DNA of 64,000 nucleotides from Nakamurella multipartita DSM 44233 (lineage in GTDB: Bacteria > Actinomycetota > Actinomycetes > Mycobacteriales > Nakamurellaceae): positions 1,364,001-1,428,000 of the forward strand of contig NC_013235.1 of NCBI RefSeq assembly GCF_000024365.1, read 5' to 3'. The notes below the pieces were generated by a model. That model did no database searches and was not told where the DNA came from. It worked only from the letters and a program-made list of their open reading frames with translations. Both the position numbers and the translations under genes were made by a program. Shown one piece after another: positions 62,115 through 64,000 of the stretch; within the stretch, counting starts at the first letter, position 1; the number at the start of each line of letters is the position of its first letter.

Positions 62115-63139
62115 TCGCCCCCACCCAGGTCGGTTCGTCGGCGTCCACCCTGGCCGCGGAGCCGGCCGGCGGGGACGTCGAGCTGGCCCGGGTCTACCGG
62201 TCCGGGCTGCACGAGGGCACCCACGTCGGCGCCCTGGTCGTCCTGGATCGCGACGCCAGTGTGCTGTGGCACCGCGGTGATGTCAGCCGCCCGGTGTTCC
62301 ACCGGTCCTGCGCCAAGCCGTTCCAGGCGGTCGCGATGCTCGAGGCCGGGCTGACCCTGGCCACCCCCGACCTGGCCCTGGCCGCCGCGTCGCACGCCGG
62401 CGAGCCCGAGCACGTCGCCCGGGTGCTGGCCATGCTGGACGAGGCCGGGTTGACCGAGCATGACCTGACCTGCCCGCTCGACCTGCCCGGCAACCAGGCC
62501 GCGCGGGACGAGGTGATCCGGGCCGGCGGCGGCCCGCGCCGGGTCTACATGAACTGCTCGGGCAAGCACGCCGCGATGCTGACCACCTGCCTGCGGGCCG
62601 GGTGGCCGACCGCCGACCTGCTGGACCCGGCCCACCCGCTGCAACGGCGGATCCGGGCCACCATCGAGCGGATCACCGGATCGCTGACCCACGACATCGT
62701 CGGGGTCGACGGGTGCGGAGCCCCGGTGTTCGCCACCGATCTGGTCGGCCTGGCCCGCGGTTTCCGCACGCTGGTGAGCGCCGCCCCGGGCTCCCGGGAG
62801 CGGGCGGTGGCCGACGCCATGCGCCAGCACCCGCAGCTGGTCGGCGGCTCCTCCTCCGGCGACACCCTGCTGATGACCAGGGTTCCCGGCATGCTGGTCA
62901 AGCTCGGCGCGGACGGGGTACAGGCGTTCGCGCTGCCCGACGGCCGCGCGGTCGCATTCAAGATCGCCGACGGCGGCGAGCGGGCGCGGCTGCCGCTGAT
63001 CCGGGCCGCCCTGGACTTCCTGGGGGTGCCCACCGATGTCGTCCCCGGCGCGCCCGGGGCCCCCTTCGCCGACGCCGTCATCCGCGGCGGCGGCCGGCCG
63101 GTCGGCTCCGTCGTGGCCGCCCCCACCCTGTTCGGCTGA
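62111..63139 (+). CDS. L-asparaginase (asparaginase II family)
   Basis: 342 residues of the PF06089 type, distinct from the E. coli AnsA/AnsB fold. Recognisable blocks: [65 protein letters not shown], and the C-terminal [14 protein letters not shown]. It hydrolyses asparagine to aspartate, the substrate of the coupled AspA. The ATG at 62111 overlaps the aspA stop. The permease gene follows after 110 bp. Confidence 0.92.
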   Translation: MIAPTQVGSSASTLAAEPAGGDVELARVYRSGLHEGTHVGALVVLDRDASVLWHRGDVSRPVFHRSCAKPFQAVAMLEAGLTLATPDLALAAASHAGEPEHVARVLAMLDEAGLTEHDLTCPLDLPGNQAARDEVIRAGGGPRRVYMNCSGKHAAMLTTCLRAGWPTADLLDPAHPLQRRIRATIERITGSLTHDIVGVDGCGAPVFATDLVGLARGFRTLVSAAPGSRERAVADAMRQHPQLVGGSSSGDTLLMTRVPGMLVKLGADGVQAFALPDGRAVAFKIADGGERARLPLIRAALDFLGVPTDVVPGAPGAPFADAVIRGGGRPVGSVVAAPTLFG

Positions 63140-63249
63140 GCCGGCCGATCTCCCCGACCCGATCGCGCTCACCGACTGAGCACGGTCCGTCGCTGTTCAA
63201 TCCTGTCGATCCTGTTTGGCCCCGTCCGTCCTACACAACGAGGTGTCCT

Positions 63250-64000
63250 GTGACCATCTCCACCAACCCGTCGAACGAACCCCGATCGGGCGTTCATCCG
63301 ACCTACCACCACCCGTCGCCGGAGCAGACCGAGTCCCACCTGACCGAGCTCTTCCAGGAGGAGGAGCAGGGTTACCACAAGGGCCTCAAGGCCCGTCAGG
63401 TGCAGATGATCGCCATCGGCGGCGCCATCGGCACCGGTCTGTTCCTGGGGGCCGGTGGCCGGCTCGCCCAGGCCGGACCGGCCCTGGTCTTCATCTACGC
63501 GCTCTGCGGCTTCTTCGCCTTCCTGGTGCTGCGGGCCCTGGGCGAATTGGTGCTGCACCGGCCGTCTTCGGGCTCCTTCGTCTCCTATGCCCGTGAGTTC
63601 TACGGCGAGAAGGCCGCTTTCGCGGCCGGCTGGATGTACTGGCTGAACTGGGCGATGACCGCGATCGTGGACGTCACCGCGGTCGCCCTCTACATGAAGT
63701 TCTTCGGCAAGTACTCGCCGTTCATCAACTCGGTGCCGCAATGGGTCTGGGCGTTGGTCGCACTGGGCGTCGTGCTGGCGCTGAACATGGTGTCGGTCAA
63801 GGTCTTCGGTGAGCTGGAGTTCTGGTTCGCGCTGATCAAGGTCGTCGCGCTGGTCGCCTTCCTGCTGGTCGGCACCTACTTCGTCATCTTCGGCACACCC
63901 ATCGACGGTCAGCCGGTCGGTTTCAGCCTGATCGCCGACAACGGCGGCTGGCTGCCCAACGGGCTGCTGCCGGCGATCGTGATCATCCAGGGTGTCGTGT
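63250..64000 (+). CDS. ansP: L-asparagine permease (AnsP/GabP family), truncated by the window end
   Basis: GTG at 63250, open to the window edge; about 250 residues visible. A soluble N-terminus ([20 protein letters not shown]) precedes the conserved AAT-family start [37 protein letters not shown], and [22 protein letters not shown]. At least five membrane helices are seen. It belongs to the amino acid-polyamine-organocation transporters; asparagine specificity is inferred from similarity to AnsP and from the asparaginase next to it. Confidence 0.9.
   Translation, partial: MTISTNPSNEPRSGVHPTYHHPSPEQTESHLTELFQEEEQGYHKGLKARQVQMIAIGGAIGTGLFLGAGGRLAQAGPALVFIYALCGFFAFLVLRALGELVLHRPSSGSFVSYAREFYGEKAAFAAGWMYWLNWAMTAIVDVTAVALYMKFFGKYSPFINSVPQWVWALVALGVVLALNMVSVKVFGELEFWFALIKVVALVAFLLVGTYFVIFGTPIDGQPVGFSLIADNGGWLPNGLLPAIVIIQGVV

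Overview
The window is high-GC actinobacterial DNA. It shows GTG/TTG starts, leaderless promoters, a GuaB3/GuaA pair, a ThiD-TenA fusion, PspC/LuxR signalling and Mycobacterium-like gene order. The gene orders chorismate mutase - uvrD - sucCD - DUF5336 - DUF6350 - purN - purH and icd - trpS - yhjD - dacB are both known from mycobacterial chromosomes. The genus cannot be fixed from the sequence; a Nakamurella/Frankia-like soil actinobacterium is a guess.

1-6.4 kb, defence region: the 3' end of cas1, cas2, a leader, a 24-repeat CRISPR array (37-nt repeats), and a large two-RAMP-domain protein gene beyond the degenerate end of the array. An ISL3-family insertion sequence sits inside one repeat, with a clean 8-bp target duplication, and cuts the array into a 15-repeat leader part and a 9-repeat trailing part.

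6.6-35.5 kb, housekeeping chromosome: guaB3, CorA, DUF4031, guaA, Bcr/CflA efflux pump, a divergent PspC/toast-rack gene and PspC-kinase/LuxR regulator pair, chorismate mutase, uvrD/pcrA, membrane proteins, a small B12-binding protein, NUDIX, sucCD, DUF5336, an alpha/beta hydrolase, a DUF6350 (PerM-like) protein, a VWA protein, purN-purH, a pentapeptide protein and a Pr6Pr protein. On the minus strand, chorismate mutase is preceded by an unannotated leader peptide containing FFYGY and a terminator hairpin, which looks like a Phe/Tyr attenuator.

35.5-49.8 kb, mobile region: one IS110-family element lies after the Pr6Pr gene. Then folD-DUF3017, a MarR regulator and icd are followed by three copies (A, B, C) of a second IS110-type element, all inserted at the same REP-like palindrome between icd and thiD. 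The ~240-nt upstream region of these copies contains short segments matching both halves of the target and the element end, as expected for a bridge RNA. Copy B is interrupted by a 3.3-kb transposon (DUF6431-like protein, DDE transposase, ExeA/TnsC-like ATPase) with TG..CA ends and a 5-bp duplication.

49.8-64 kb: ThiD-TenA under a TPP riboswitch; a leaderless cysteine-containing leader ORF plus hairpin ahead of an amidohydrolase and a cysteine dioxygenase; a TetR-ABC transporter operon with a perfect 25-bp operator on its promoter; trpS, YhjD-like protein, D-Ala-D-Ala carboxypeptidase, thioredoxin; and an aspartate/asparagine module (GntR regulator, aspA, asparaginase, start of an asparagine permease) that runs off the right edge.
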